Shown here: positions 28,718 through 37,256 of the stretch, in pieces
How the letters are laid out: the number at the start of each line of letters is the position of its first letter
How positions within the stretch are numbered: the first letter of the stretch is position 1
NCBI RefSeq assembly: GCF_003628305.1
Contig: NZ_RBZM01000009.1
Location: forward strand, 304,966-368,965
DNA: 64,000 nucleotides
Reading direction: 5' to 3'
From: Cohnella endophytica
GTDB lineage: Bacteria > Bacillota > Bacilli > Paenibacillales > Paenibacillaceae
Notes under the pieces: generated by a model
Told to the model about the DNA's origin: nothing
What the model saw: the letters and a program-made list of their open reading frames with translations, nothing else
Database searches by the model: none
Position numbers and translations under genes: made by a program

Positions 28718-30166
28718 CTACTCCTTGTTCTCGAGATCCGATCGTTTCAGCATTGCCGGCTTCATATCTTTCCAACGCTTCGGAATGTCCAGTACCGCCT
28801 TTAGAAGATCCTTGAACGAGACCGGGGATAGGGGCTCCAAATATCCGATACCCAGCGAGCTCAGTCCGGACATATATGCGACGATAGAGAACATGCAAAT
28901 GAAAAAGCCAAACATGCCAAGGATGGAAGAGCCGACCAGCACAAACAGTCTCATGACGCTGACGGTTCCGCTTAATGACATGTTGACCAACGTAAACGTC
29001 GATACGGCGGTAATCGCCGAAGTGACCAGCAACGTAGGAGACGTTAACCCGGCACGGATCGCCGCATCGCCGACGATCAAACCTCCGACGACCGCTATCG
29101 TCTGGCCTACAGCCTTCGGAAGCCGAACGCCCGCCTCACGAAAAAGTTCGAACATTCCCAGCATGAGCACTGCTTCCATCGAAGTCGAGAAAGGAAGACC
29201 GATTCTGGAGTTGGATACCGTGGCCAGCAAACGGAAAGGCAGCTGTTCGGAGCTGAATGTGCATAACGCGACCCAGAATCCCGGCAGAAAAATAGCAACG
29301 AATAAACCGATAATACGCAACATGCGCTCAAAAGCCACGAAATAAAACGGCAGATATGAATCTTCAGGCGACTTTATCTGCTCTATCAAATTGGTGGGCA
29401 AGATGAGGGCCATTGGCGAACCGTTCACCAAAACCACCAATCGTCCCCGGACCAAAGCCTGTGAGGCATAGTCGGGCCTGCCGATGTAATCGAGCAACGG
29501 AAAGAGAGAAATCTTCGTGTCCCCTAGCCCTTCTTCAAATTGGGAGCTGCTAAGAAGCGCCTCGGTTTGAAAGGCTTGAATCCGGGCGCGCGCTTCATTG
29601 ATTAAGTCCGGTCGGGCTACTCCGCTTAAGTACATCAGCGAAACCTCAGTATGGCTATGCTTTCCCAGCACAAATTTTTCATTGTGCAGCTTGGACGTGC
29701 GCAATCTTTTGCGGATTAACGCAACGTTCGTCGACAGCTCTTCGATAAACCCGTCCCGAGGTCCCTTTAACGAAATTTCGGTTGTCGATTCGGAAGGATC
29801 TCTCTTTGGAATGCTTTTCATGTTATTCGCGTAAATCCGTTTCGTCCGATGATGAAACAGAAGAAGCGCCCCGCTGAACAAGCTGAGCGACAAGTCCTTG
29901 CCCGATTGCAGCTCCGTCAATTCCAATCGGGCTTGCAAGGCCGTCAACGATTCGGAATCGGATTCACTTCGGAACGACTGCTCTAACAGGGGCAGAACGG
30001 TTTCGGACAACCACTTGCCGTCTCCCATTCCTTCGCAATACACCAGCGAGAACTTCTCGCCCGTTTCCCCGAAGGAACTGGTGCTTATTTTAATATCCTC
30101 GCTGTACCGATAATGCGAACGAAGCTTTTCCTCATCCCAATCATGAAAGAAATTTTCCTTGTTCAT
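28718..30166 (-). CDS. GerA-family spore germination receptor A subunit
   Basis: 482 residues from ATG 30166. The hydrophilic N-terminal domain (about 1-280) carries GerA family segments (EKLRSHYRYSEDIKI, TEVSLMYLSGVARPDLI, SLFPLLDYIGRPDYASQALVRGRLVVLVNGSP). The C-terminal part has five or so membrane helices (LPGFWVALCTF, VGGLIVGDAAIRAGL). The start overlaps the permease stop in an ATGA, which shows translational coupling. Usual length for the family is 470-550. It forms the oligomeric channel core of a nutrient receptor in the spore membrane. Confidence 0.93.
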   Translation of the reverse strand: MNKENFFHDWDEEKLRSHYRYSEDIKISTSSFGETGEKFSLVYCEGMGDGKWLSETVLPLLEQSFRSESDSESLTALQARLELTELQSGKDLSLSLFSGALLLFHHRTKRIYANNMKSIPKRDPSESTTEISLKGPRDGFIEELSTNVALIRKRLRTSKLHNEKFVLGKHSHTEVSLMYLSGVARPDLINEARARIQAFQTEALLSSSQFEEGLGDTKISLFPLLDYIGRPDYASQALVRGRLVVLVNGSPMALILPTNLIEQIKSPEDSYLPFYFVAFERMLRIIGLFVAIFLPGFWVALCTFSSEQLPFRLLATVSNSRIGLPFSTSMEAVLMLGMFELFREAGVRLPKAVGQTIAVVGGLIVGDAAIRAGLTSPTLLVTSAITAVSTFTLVNMSLSGTVSVMRLFVLVGSSILGMFGFFICMFSIVAYMSGLSSLGIGYLEPLSPVSFKDLLKAVLDIPKRWKDMKPAMLKRSDLENKE

Positions 30167-31257
30167 GCCCCTGCCCTCTTTTTGCTTGGAATCCATAATA
30201 CCGTGAACAGTAGCCAGAAGGACGAGAAGAGAATAATGGCGAAAGCGCAGATATAGTACCATTTAACGATGCGCAAATAAAGCATATCGCTGATTATCGG
30301 CATGATCGCCAGCAGCAGCAAAATGCCGGCCGAGATGGCAATTGAGTATTGGCGCGAACGATTGCTCTTGCTTATTAAATCGGCGACCAAATAGAGCATT
30401 AAAGAAATTCGGATAAAGGCGCCTGATAGCCACTGGTAGATCGACAGAAAATCTACATGCGAAAAGTAGTCCCCGATTCGGACCAACCTCCATTGTTCGA
30501 AGGCCGGATATCTGATCTGATCCGATTTATACCCGAAAGTGGCAATCGCCCCCGTCAATGGACCGATCGTCAACCCGGAAATGATCAGTACGAGAATCAT
30601 GATATGATACCACTTGAATTTACTGCGGATATGATGTTGTAGCAGCACGAGTACGAATACCTCGATAAAGCTGCTCGCCGCATACATCATGCAAGCTGCG
30701 ATCGAAGAGAAAGAGTTGGTAAAGAGAGGGAAGAGTAAGGTATAACGCTTAAATTCGATATTCGCCGTCATTACGAAATAACCGAGAACCCAGACAAAAG
30801 GAAGCAGTATTCCCGCGCAAATAGCGATGGATCGGATGCCTTTGAAGGCAGAATAAACGCAGAGTGCGAGCAAAGAGAGGGCCGTCGCCAGAATCGGGGT
30901 TTCCGGTAGAAAGGAGACCTTCGTCCATAGAATGACCTCTTTAAACGTCACGAACGCGTTCATCAGGAAAAAGAAAAGAAACGGGAGGATTAGAAGCAGG
31001 GCTAAAGCAGGGTGCGTGTGCGTGCGCAGCCACTTCAAAATATTCGTCTGGCGCGTTTTTTTGGCGATCCAGTAAGGGATCAGCGTCCACAGCAGACAGA
31101 AGGGCAACACTAGAATTACGCTGATCCAAGAATCCTTATTGGCGGTATGGAGGAGCAAAGGGATGATGGTCACGTGGTTGTCCAGGCCGATCGCCATAAT
31201 TAACAGCATGAAGGCCTGTAGAATGGAAATGCTTCCTTTGGGCAGCAAGGCCTCCAT
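30163..31257 (-). CDS. GerAB-type endospore germination permease
   Basis: 364 residues with about ten membrane helices of the spore germination (AAAP/APC-like) family: ISILQAFMLLIMAIGLDNHV, WISVILVLPFCLLWTLIPYW, IIPMLYL-like C-terminal spans. It is the B subunit, which binds the germinant amino acid or sugar. ATG 31257 sits directly against GAGGAGGG; a TTG at 31248 would have ideal nine-base spacing, so the true start may be three codons later. It is first in a B-A-C gene order, which differs from the common A-B-C order. The upstream flank carries the terminator of the GH95-like gene. Confidence 0.9.
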   Translation of the reverse strand: MEALLPKGSISILQAFMLLIMAIGLDNHVTIIPLLLHTANKDSWISVILVLPFCLLWTLIPYWIAKKTRQTNILKWLRTHTHPALALLLILPFLFFFLMNAFVTFKEVILWTKVSFLPETPILATALSLLALCVYSAFKGIRSIAICAGILLPFVWVLGYFVMTANIEFKRYTLLFPLFTNSFSSIAACMMYAASSFIEVFVLVLLQHHIRSKFKWYHIMILVLIISGLTIGPLTGAIATFGYKSDQIRYPAFEQWRLVRIGDYFSHVDFLSIYQWLSGAFIRISLMLYLVADLISKSNRSRQYSIAISAGILLLLAIMPIISDMLYLRIVKWYYICAFAIILFSSFWLLFTVLWIPSKKRAGA

Positions 31258-31349
31258 CCCTCCTCGGTCTCGGACACTCCAAGTATGGACATCTCCTATT
31301 CGAAATAAACCACTGACTTACGATCGAAAAACGCGGCGCATAAAGCTCA

Positions 31350-31384
31350 GAAAAACGGCGCCCCCTCGCGGGAACGCCGATTTC
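31350..31384 (-). terminator. Rho-independent terminator of the GH95-like gene
   Basis: Stem CGGCG / CGCCG with an inner CCC/GGG pair, followed on the minus strand by TTTTT. It lies some 57 bases after the stop and within the leader of the ger operon. Confidence 0.7.
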
Positions 31385-31440
31385 ATCGCTATGGTTTGGC
31401 CGATCGGAGCGCTGTCCGTAACGCTTCAGCCAGTTGGAGA

Positions 31441-34152
31441 TCAATACAGCTCGAATTCATAGATTCTCGCATTGTTCCGGTCTCCCGGAACTTGGTAATA
31501 ACCGGCGTTATCCTGTACGGGCGCGGTAATATATAGCCTAAAATAGCGGGCGGTTACCGCCGTGATGTTGCGGTCCGTTACTCCTGCCGTGTTGTTCGTT
31601 ACCGAGTCCGTGTCCGTCCAAGTATTGCCGTCGTTGCTCCTCTGCAGTTTGAAGTTTTTCGTATTGTACGCCGCCGTCTCGCCGTTGGAGCTCGCATGCT
31701 TGACAACCCAACGCGATACGCTGTAATTGCCTCCCAGATCAATGCGCAGCCATTTGTCGCCGGGTACGGCGCTTTGCGGCTGCGAAGTCCATTTCGTCGT
31801 GCCCAATCCGTCCACCGCTTTGTCCGCCGATTCGCTCGAACCGTTGATGTCGCTTGCGGTCGCCGTTTTATTCAGCGCCAAATTGCCGGATCCGCCTCCC
31901 GATCCGCCGGCCAATGTCTGATTCATGCGGTCGACGATCGTATTGTACGCGGTACCGTTAGGCGCCAGCAGCAACGTTTCGTTGGCCGAAGTCGTCAGCG
32001 AAATGTCCGTCCCCGTGACGGTTCCGGCGTCGGCGCCGTTTCGGTAGAGTCGTAGCGTTTGACCCGGCCACGGATTGACCAACGTTGCCGTTTTGCCCTT
32101 CTCGCTGATGAGGCGAACGTATTGAACCTGATTGCTCCTCATTTCGCTGGATACGAGGAACGCGCCGTCCGCCCGAAGATCGCCGTATTTGGCATCCGTA
32201 CCGGTCGGCCAGTTCGGGAAAATCCGGATTTTCCCCTGGAACGATTGCAGGAACATCTCGGCCAACGTCGCCGTCGTCGTGTTGAGGTTTTCGATGCCTC
32301 CGCCGTTTGCCTTGAGGAAAAGGTTGTTGTAGCCGTTACTGCCGATAAACGAAGTCAGCTGATTCAGAATCGTCGTCGGGTCGTATCCTACCCGAGCCGC
32401 AGCGGGATAGAACGTGTTCGTGCCGTTGCCGTCCGTCCATCGGGCCATCTGGCCGATCATGTTTTTAGCCGTTTGAATGAGCGTCGAGCTGCTGGAAAGT
32501 CCGATTTGCCGGCCAGGGTAGATGTGCTGGATGCCGATCGCGTTGTCGTTGCTCCAGTCCCGTCCGACTTCCGTATAGCGGAAAACCGTTTGCCCGTTTC
32601 TTGTTTGGGTCGGGAACGCGCTCATCGTGTTCAATATATTTTGCCACGTCGTCCTCAAAGTCGCGTCCTGACCGAGCACGTTACTGATATCGATGCAGCC
32701 TTGCAACAGATACTTCACCAGTCCCAGCGACAAAACGCCGTTCGTCTGCGGAAGGGGATCGCCTTCGTGCTGCGCGTCGTTGTTGATCACGTATCTCGTG
32801 CCGTCCCAGGTCAAATAATTTTGCCAGAACTTGGCCGCTTCCTTCAAGAAAGCGTAAATGGAATTCGCGTACGCCGTATCGGCTGTCGCGTAATAATGGT
32901 CGAGCATGACCGTAGCCCCGAACGCCGCGTAAAATTTCTGATTGTGCGTGTTACCATCCGTGTCAATGGTGTACGGTCCGATGCCGACCGGATAATATAC
33001 GCCCTGGAATCCGTTGGACGCCGCCAGCGACTGCGCTTTCGGAATATAATCCAGAATCGGTTTGTCGTAGGCGCTTGCGAGCTCCACATGGTTCGTCGGC
33101 ATGGCGAAATAGAATGGAGCCTGGTAGTTGTAGTTCAGATGGTAATCGCCGCCCCAATCGGAGTTGCGGGCGATCCAGGCCCCCCACAATCCGGGAGGTG
33201 CTTCGCCCGCTCTCGAGCTGCTGCCGAGCAAATAAAGCGACCCGTAATAAAACTTTTCGATCGTCTTGTTCGGAATTTCGATGAACGATTTGCTGTAAAA
33301 AGAATCCCACCACGATTGGTGCGAGGATTTCAGGGAGTCCACGTCGCCTTGGGTTTTTGTGCTGATATTGCTGATGGCTAAGGACTGGTAACTTCCCGAA
33401 TCCTTGTTGCTCATAATAGAAGTGATGAGAGAATATGTGCCGCCGGGATTCATGGTGAACGAAAGCTGGCTTCCGCTGACCGTACCCGTCGCCCCGATGA
33501 CGCGAGTGGCGATTCTGGCCTTGATTGTCGCAATGCCGTTCACGTTGTCGGAGCTGTCCGCACGGACGTCGCGGTACAACACGTCGCCGGACGCGCCGGC
33601 GGAGCTGGCGAACGTGTTCTGGTTCGCCTGGTTGAGCGTGACGGTGACCGTTTTCGAACCGCTTCCCGAGTAAGTGAATTTCGTGACGAACAGATTGTTC
33701 GTCGTATCCGATGCCTGCACCCAGCTGGTCGTGTTTACGGTATTGCCTCCCGCGGAGAACGCGCCGTCCACCTGAGCGTTCGCGATCTTCTGCTCGGTCA
33801 GGTACGAGGCCCCGGTCATTCCGGATACCGAAACCCCCAATCTCGCGAGCGATTTCAATTGATGGTCCGCGACGGAGAAAAACTCGTTCTTGCCGAGCAC
33901 GACCGTCATATTATCGATATTACCTACCAACACTGCACCAACGTCTCCGTTTCCAAGCGTCGGAGCGTTCGTCGTGTTCCCGAAGTTGCTGTCCGTCGGC
34001 GGCGAAGTCCACGTCCCCTTGTAAGCGCTTACGATTCGCAGGGCGTGATTCGTCGTGATGCCGTCGGCGCGGGCCGTCGTGATTCCGACCGTCCCAAGGA
34101 CCGAGACGCCCGCAATGGCGATAACCAAGCCGATGAGCCAACCTTTCTTCAT
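31441..34152 (-). CDS. Secreted GH95-like alpha-L-fucosidase-type enzyme with C-terminal F5/8-type carbohydrate-binding domain
   Basis: 903 residues from ATG 34152 (AAGGAGG seven bases upstream). Signal peptide 1-31 (ends TTARADG). The N-terminal beta domain (about 35-320; APTLGNGDVGAVLVGN, VVLGKNEFF) and an alpha/alpha toroid (about 330-700; SDWGGDYHLNYNYQAPFYFAM, NDAQHEGDP, GRDWSNDNAIGIQHIYPG) follow the GH95/GH65-like plan. A Gly-Ser linker leads to an F5/8 type C (CBM32-like) domain at about 765-903. GH95 enzymes release alpha-L-fucose or alpha-L-galactose; the exact family is likely but unproved. A near-palindrome lies upstream and a cre-like box inside the N-terminal coding part. Confidence 0.78.
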   Translation of the reverse strand: MKKGWLIGLVIAIAGVSVLGTVGITTARADGITTNHALRIVSAYKGTWTSPPTDSNFGNTTNAPTLGNGDVGAVLVGNIDNMTVVLGKNEFFSVADHQLKSLARLGVSVSGMTGASYLTEQKIANAQVDGAFSAGGNTVNTTSWVQASDTTNNLFVTKFTYSGSGSKTVTVTLNQANQNTFASSAGASGDVLYRDVRADSSDNVNGIATIKARIATRVIGATGTVSGSQLSFTMNPGGTYSLITSIMSNKDSGSYQSLAISNISTKTQGDVDSLKSSHQSWWDSFYSKSFIEIPNKTIEKFYYGSLYLLGSSSRAGEAPPGLWGAWIARNSDWGGDYHLNYNYQAPFYFAMPTNHVELASAYDKPILDYIPKAQSLAASNGFQGVYYPVGIGPYTIDTDGNTHNQKFYAAFGATVMLDHYYATADTAYANSIYAFLKEAAKFWQNYLTWDGTRYVINNDAQHEGDPLPQTNGVLSLGLVKYLLQGCIDISNVLGQDATLRTTWQNILNTMSAFPTQTRNGQTVFRYTEVGRDWSNDNAIGIQHIYPGRQIGLSSSSTLIQTAKNMIGQMARWTDGNGTNTFYPAAARVGYDPTTILNQLTSFIGSNGYNNLFLKANGGGIENLNTTTATLAEMFLQSFQGKIRIFPNWPTGTDAKYGDLRADGAFLVSSEMRSNQVQYVRLISEKGKTATLVNPWPGQTLRLYRNGADAGTVTGTDISLTTSANETLLLAPNGTAYNTIVDRMNQTLAGGSGGGSGNLALNKTATASDINGSSESADKAVDGLGTTKWTSQPQSAVPGDKWLRIDLGGNYSVSRWVVKHASSNGETAAYNTKNFKLQRSNDGNTWTDTDSVTNNTAGVTDRNITAVTARYFRLYITAPVQDNAGYYQVPGDRNNARIYEFELY
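34020..34033 (+). promoter_or_regulatory. Intragenic cre-like box near the 5' end of the GH95-like gene
   Basis: TGTAAGCGCTTACG fits the cre consensus at 13 of 14 positions and is palindromic over its centre. It is inside the coding region about 120 bases after the start. Intragenic cre boxes are known in Bacillus; chance occurrence is possible. Confidence 0.45.
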
Positions 34153-34194
34153 CAAAATACCTCCTTCGATTAGTAGAATACAACCTTGCCTTTT

Positions 34195-34226
34195 ATTATC
34201 ATCCGATCCGGATTCGGAATGATAAT
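34195..34226. promoter_or_regulatory. 32-bp near-palindrome upstream of the GH95-like gene
   Basis: The outer arms ATTATCAT and ATGATAAT are perfect inverted repeats, and inner CCGA/TCGG words nearly pair. It lies 43 bases upstream of the GH95-like start, where an operator or a leader hairpin would sit. The rest of the 34153-34430 gap shows no gene. Confidence 0.4.
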
Positions 34227-34430
34227 CGCGTTTTTCTTGCTCGGCCACGATCCGACGGGGATGCGGGCAGCGGGAACCGGGCGTCGAGCGGTAAGGCAGA
34301 ATGAAAGCCCCGATCGTATGTGAGTCGAGCATACGCAATCTGGAGTCGGTTTGAACACTGCTTATTTTTGCGGCTTCAAAAAAAGACTGTACGATCTCGA
34401 AACCGGCGCCGCTGGCACTGTACTTTAAAT

Positions 34431-34461
34431 AAAAAAAGCCGCCGACACGAAGGTCGGCGGT
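34431..34461 (-). terminator. Rho-independent terminator of the ROK/PMI operon
   Basis: Stem CCGCCGAC / GTCGGCGG with a six-base loop and a TTTTTTT run on the minus strand, 30 bases after the ROK stop. Confidence 0.88.
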
Positions 34462-34490
34462 GATTTATCCGGCGGCATTGCAGGGATCGT

Positions 34491-35417
34491 CTAAGATAAT
34501 ACGAAATCATAAATGCCCATGAATGTGCTATAAAGCGTGTTGCCGCTTAATTTCACATCCGCTTTTATGCCCGCTTTCTCCAATTCTTTCTCAAAAGCCG
34601 GGACGAACAGCGTTCCGCTCTTGGAAATTTGGCCGCCGATCACGATGCGGTCGGGTTTAAATACTCGAAACGAAGGAGCGAGAATCTCTGCCATCCTTGT
34701 CCCGAAAGTCTCGAACAGATTAGCTGCAAGCCTATCCCCGGTTAGGGCCGCTTTCGCGTAATCTTTGACGTCAAGCCCTTCCTGCCCCAGCCGCATTTCC
34801 GAAGCCAATTGCAAGATTCCTCTTCTGGAAATCCAGTCGTCAGCAATTTTGCCTTGATAGGAAACGGGATATAGCCAGCCCTGATCCGGAACGTCGGCGC
34901 GATCTAGAACCAAACGACCGTTCTCCAAGAAGCAGGAGCCAAGTCCGGTTCCGATAGTCAGACATACGGCTCTATTGCATCTTCTCGCTTCTCCGTATCC
35001 GGCTTCGCCGAGTCCGAACAGCGCGGCGTCGTTTCCGAACCGGATGCCGAAGGACGAAGCAAGACGAGGAGCCAACATCCCGTGAGATCGAACGGCTTCT
35101 TCCAAGCGCTCTCCAAATGGAATGCCGTACAAAGCTTCGAATTTGCTCAGCCCCCGAATGAAGCTGATGCCTGCATCGTAATCGAAAGGACCGGGAAATG
35201 CCATTCCGATCCCTCCGATAAGCGGCGGCTCTTCCCCCGCTTTTGAGAGGAGATCGACGGCAATGTCCGCGAAATGCGCGACGATTTCTTCGGCGCTTCG
35301 GTCGGCGTGCGAATCATAATGCGAAATTGTCTCTTCGAGAATCGTTCCGCCGATGACCACGGCGGCTTTGATTTGCGTTCCTCCGACGTCATAAGCGAGA
35401 ATGAGGTTCCGTTCCAT
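34491..35417 (-). CDS. ROK-family sugar kinase-like protein lacking the zinc motif
   Basis: 308 residues. The N-terminal phosphate-binding DVGGTQIKAAVV and the central GTGLGS segment are those of the ROK (repressor, ORF, kinase) family, which phosphorylates glucose, fructose, mannose or N-acetyl sugars. A GNDAALFGLGEAGYGEA segment carries the catalytic Asp. The usual zinc-binding CxCGxxGCxE stretch is absent; the corresponding region reads DQGWLYPVSYQGK. Strong GGGAGG site before the ATG. It starts 16 bases after the PMI-like gene and shares its operon and terminator, so a kinase-then-isomerase route for a hexose such as mannose or fructose is plausible. Confidence 0.83.
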   Translation of the reverse strand: MERNLILAYDVGGTQIKAAVVIGGTILEETISHYDSHADRSAEEIVAHFADIAVDLLSKAGEEPPLIGGIGMAFPGPFDYDAGISFIRGLSKFEALYGIPFGERLEEAVRSHGMLAPRLASSFGIRFGNDAALFGLGEAGYGEARRCNRAVCLTIGTGLGSCFLENGRLVLDRADVPDQGWLYPVSYQGKIADDWISRRGILQLASEMRLGQEGLDVKDYAKAALTGDRLAANLFETFGTRMAEILAPSFRVFKPDRIVIGGQISKSGTLFVPAFEKELEKAGIKADVKLSGNTLYSTFMGIYDFVLS

Positions 35418-35433
35418 CGTCTCCCGCCTCCCC

Positions 35434-37185
35434 TTATGTTCTTACGAAAGCTTTAATCAAGCCGACCTTCTTGCCCACGCTCGGGCCGCTTGGCCGAATC
35501 GTATAGGAGTCGACCGAAGCAGGGACGATAAACGTCTCGGCATAACGAATGACGTACGGCTCGAACGCGTTGGTCGGGCTTTCCACGGTCGCTTCTTCGC
35601 CTTCGACCAGATTCAGCATGTGCACGCTACCGTTCGCTACGTGCCGTACCGGCTCCGAGAACCAGAAGCGACGGGTTTCGATGAACTCGAGCTCGTGCAG
35701 TCCCGTGCGTTCTTCTGCCCAACCTTCCCCTTCGACTACTTTATCGATCCGGTTGACGCACTGCGATGTCGTCCAATCGGTCGTCCGGTTCCAATCGATG
35801 ACATGGCTGCCATGCTCCACGTGAACGGGACGCGGCCTGCCGTCGAGGCCGAGCCGATCCCAGTCCCACAGCTTAAAGGTGAAAATATACGGCGTTGCGC
35901 TGATTTCCAGCACCATGCAGCCCGTAGCCGAGCAATGCACCGTTCCGGCAGGAATAAGGAAATGGTCGTGCTTGTTCGCAGTATACACGTTTACGTATTC
36001 CTCCGCAGGGAACGTGAACCCGCCCTTTTCCGCCTTGCGCAAATCAGTCAGCATCGCTTCCGGTTCAATACCGTCCCTGAGCCCCAAATACACTTCCGCT
36101 CCCGGCTTGGCATCTAGAATGTAATAGCTCTCGTCCTGCGTATAGGACATGCCGAATTGCTCGCGGATGTACTCGACTGTCGGGTGAACTTGAAGACTGA
36201 GGTTTTGGCCGCCGATTGTATCCAGAAAGTCGAAGCGAATCGGGAACTCGGCGCCGAATCGCGCATAGACCCTCTCTCCAAGCAGCTTGACCGATTCGAA
36301 GAAGACGAGGGTAATGGCGGGAAGCTCCACCTTGATATCGCCGTATCGGAAATAGAGGCTATTCTCTTCCGGGACTCCGTCGAAGCCCCATGCATACGGA
36401 TGCTCCCGCTCGGGAAGCTCGATGTTCGCTTCCAGCCATGTTCCGCCCCACACGCCGGGATCGAAATAAGGCACAAGCCGGAACGGCCGGCTCGCCGTCT
36501 GCGCGAATCCGGCGAACAGCGCCTGCCGCGTGACCATCTTCGGTGCATTCTTGACGTTCGTATCCAGGTAGAAATCGACTCGGCCCAGCAACGACTTTTT
36601 CAGCCGGTCCGCCATCCGCCATTCGAAGAAAAAACCTCTTTTATATAAACGCAAAATATCGTTTTCAACCCGATTCGTCCGCCAGTTGCCGACTTCTTTC
36701 GAGCGGTAGCGCTGCTGAATTTCCCAGCGGGTCAAGTCCGCATAGACAACGACATCGCCCTCGGCGATCAACGAAGCGCCGAAGCCGATGACGATCGCGA
36801 TGCCGTTCTCCGCTTCGTCCAGCTGACGGCGCATCGCCTCTACTTGGGCCGGATCGTAAAATTCATCCATCCTGAACGGCGCCATATAGCCGAATACCCG
36901 ATCATCCGTCATGTATCGCTCGACCATGCGGTCCACTTGAGACGGCTCCAACGCCGCATCCTCCGACCGCACGATCAGAGCGGGAGCAAGCGATTCGGTT
37001 AATCCCGCAATGATTTCTTCCTGCCTGACGCCCGGATAACATTCCAAGACGACAACCGCACGCTTCTTGCCCGTTGCGGCAACCTCCTTTTGAATCCGAC
37101 CGCCGATCGCCTCGTATCCCGCCCAAGCCTCGCTGTCCATGCCTTCGATTCGGGTAAACGGATACTTGTCGTAGAACTTGTTCAC
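35434..37185 (-). CDS. Class I mannose-6-phosphate isomerase-like protein with extra N-terminal kinase-like domain
   Basis: 583 residues starting at GTG 37185. About residues 225-583 follow the type I phosphomannose isomerase cupin: FDPGVWGGTWLEANIEL, the metal-site QVHPT and later DHFLIPAGTVHC with His ligands. The first 210 residues resemble a P-loop nucleoside-kinase fold (AVVVLECYPGVRQEE, FGYMAPFRMDEFYDP, VVVYADLTRWEIQQRY), but the GKS/T of a true P-loop is missing. Ordinary PMIs of Firmicutes are about 315 residues. The enzyme should interconvert mannose-6-phosphate and fructose-6-phosphate, or a related sugar phosphate; the extra domain may be structural or regulatory. A putative DeoR operator lies 47 bases upstream. 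Confidence 0.83.
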   Translation of the reverse strand: MNKFYDKYPFTRIEGMDSEAWAGYEAIGGRIQKEVAATGKKRAVVVLECYPGVRQEEIIAGLTESLAPALIVRSEDAALEPSQVDRMVERYMTDDRVFGYMAPFRMDEFYDPAQVEAMRRQLDEAENGIAIVIGFGASLIAEGDVVVYADLTRWEIQQRYRSKEVGNWRTNRVENDILRLYKRGFFFEWRMADRLKKSLLGRVDFYLDTNVKNAPKMVTRQALFAGFAQTASRPFRLVPYFDPGVWGGTWLEANIELPEREHPYAWGFDGVPEENSLYFRYGDIKVELPAITLVFFESVKLLGERVYARFGAEFPIRFDFLDTIGGQNLSLQVHPTVEYIREQFGMSYTQDESYYILDAKPGAEVYLGLRDGIEPEAMLTDLRKAEKGGFTFPAEEYVNVYTANKHDHFLIPAGTVHCSATGCMVLEISATPYIFTFKLWDWDRLGLDGRPRPVHVEHGSHVIDWNRTTDWTTSQCVNRIDKVVEGEGWAEERTGLHELEFIETRRFWFSEPVRHVANGSVHMLNLVEGEEATVESPTNAFEPYVIRYAETFIVPASVDSYTIRPSGPSVGKKVGLIKAFVRT

Positions 37186-37231
37186 CTGTTAATCAGCTCC
37201 CATCTCCTTTTCAACATAATATATCACAAAT

Positions 37232-37247
37232 TAACATAAATGAACAA
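37232..37247 (-). promoter_or_regulatory. Putative DeoR-family operator upstream of the PMI/ROK operon
   Basis: TAACATAAATGAACAA (plus strand) matches TAACACAAATGATCAA at 38073-38088, upstream of the DeoR gene, at 14 of 16 bases. The flanks also contain the inverted pair ATTAACATA (37230-37238) and TATGTTAAT (37253-37261). The shared word in front of both the regulator and its likely target is the main evidence. Confidence 0.5.
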
Positions 37248-37256
37248 TTAAATATG

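Noticed and set aside
32059..33381. 440-codon plus-strand frame
   Set aside because: Antisense to the GH95-like gene, Arg-rich low-complexity translation, no domain and no ribosome site.
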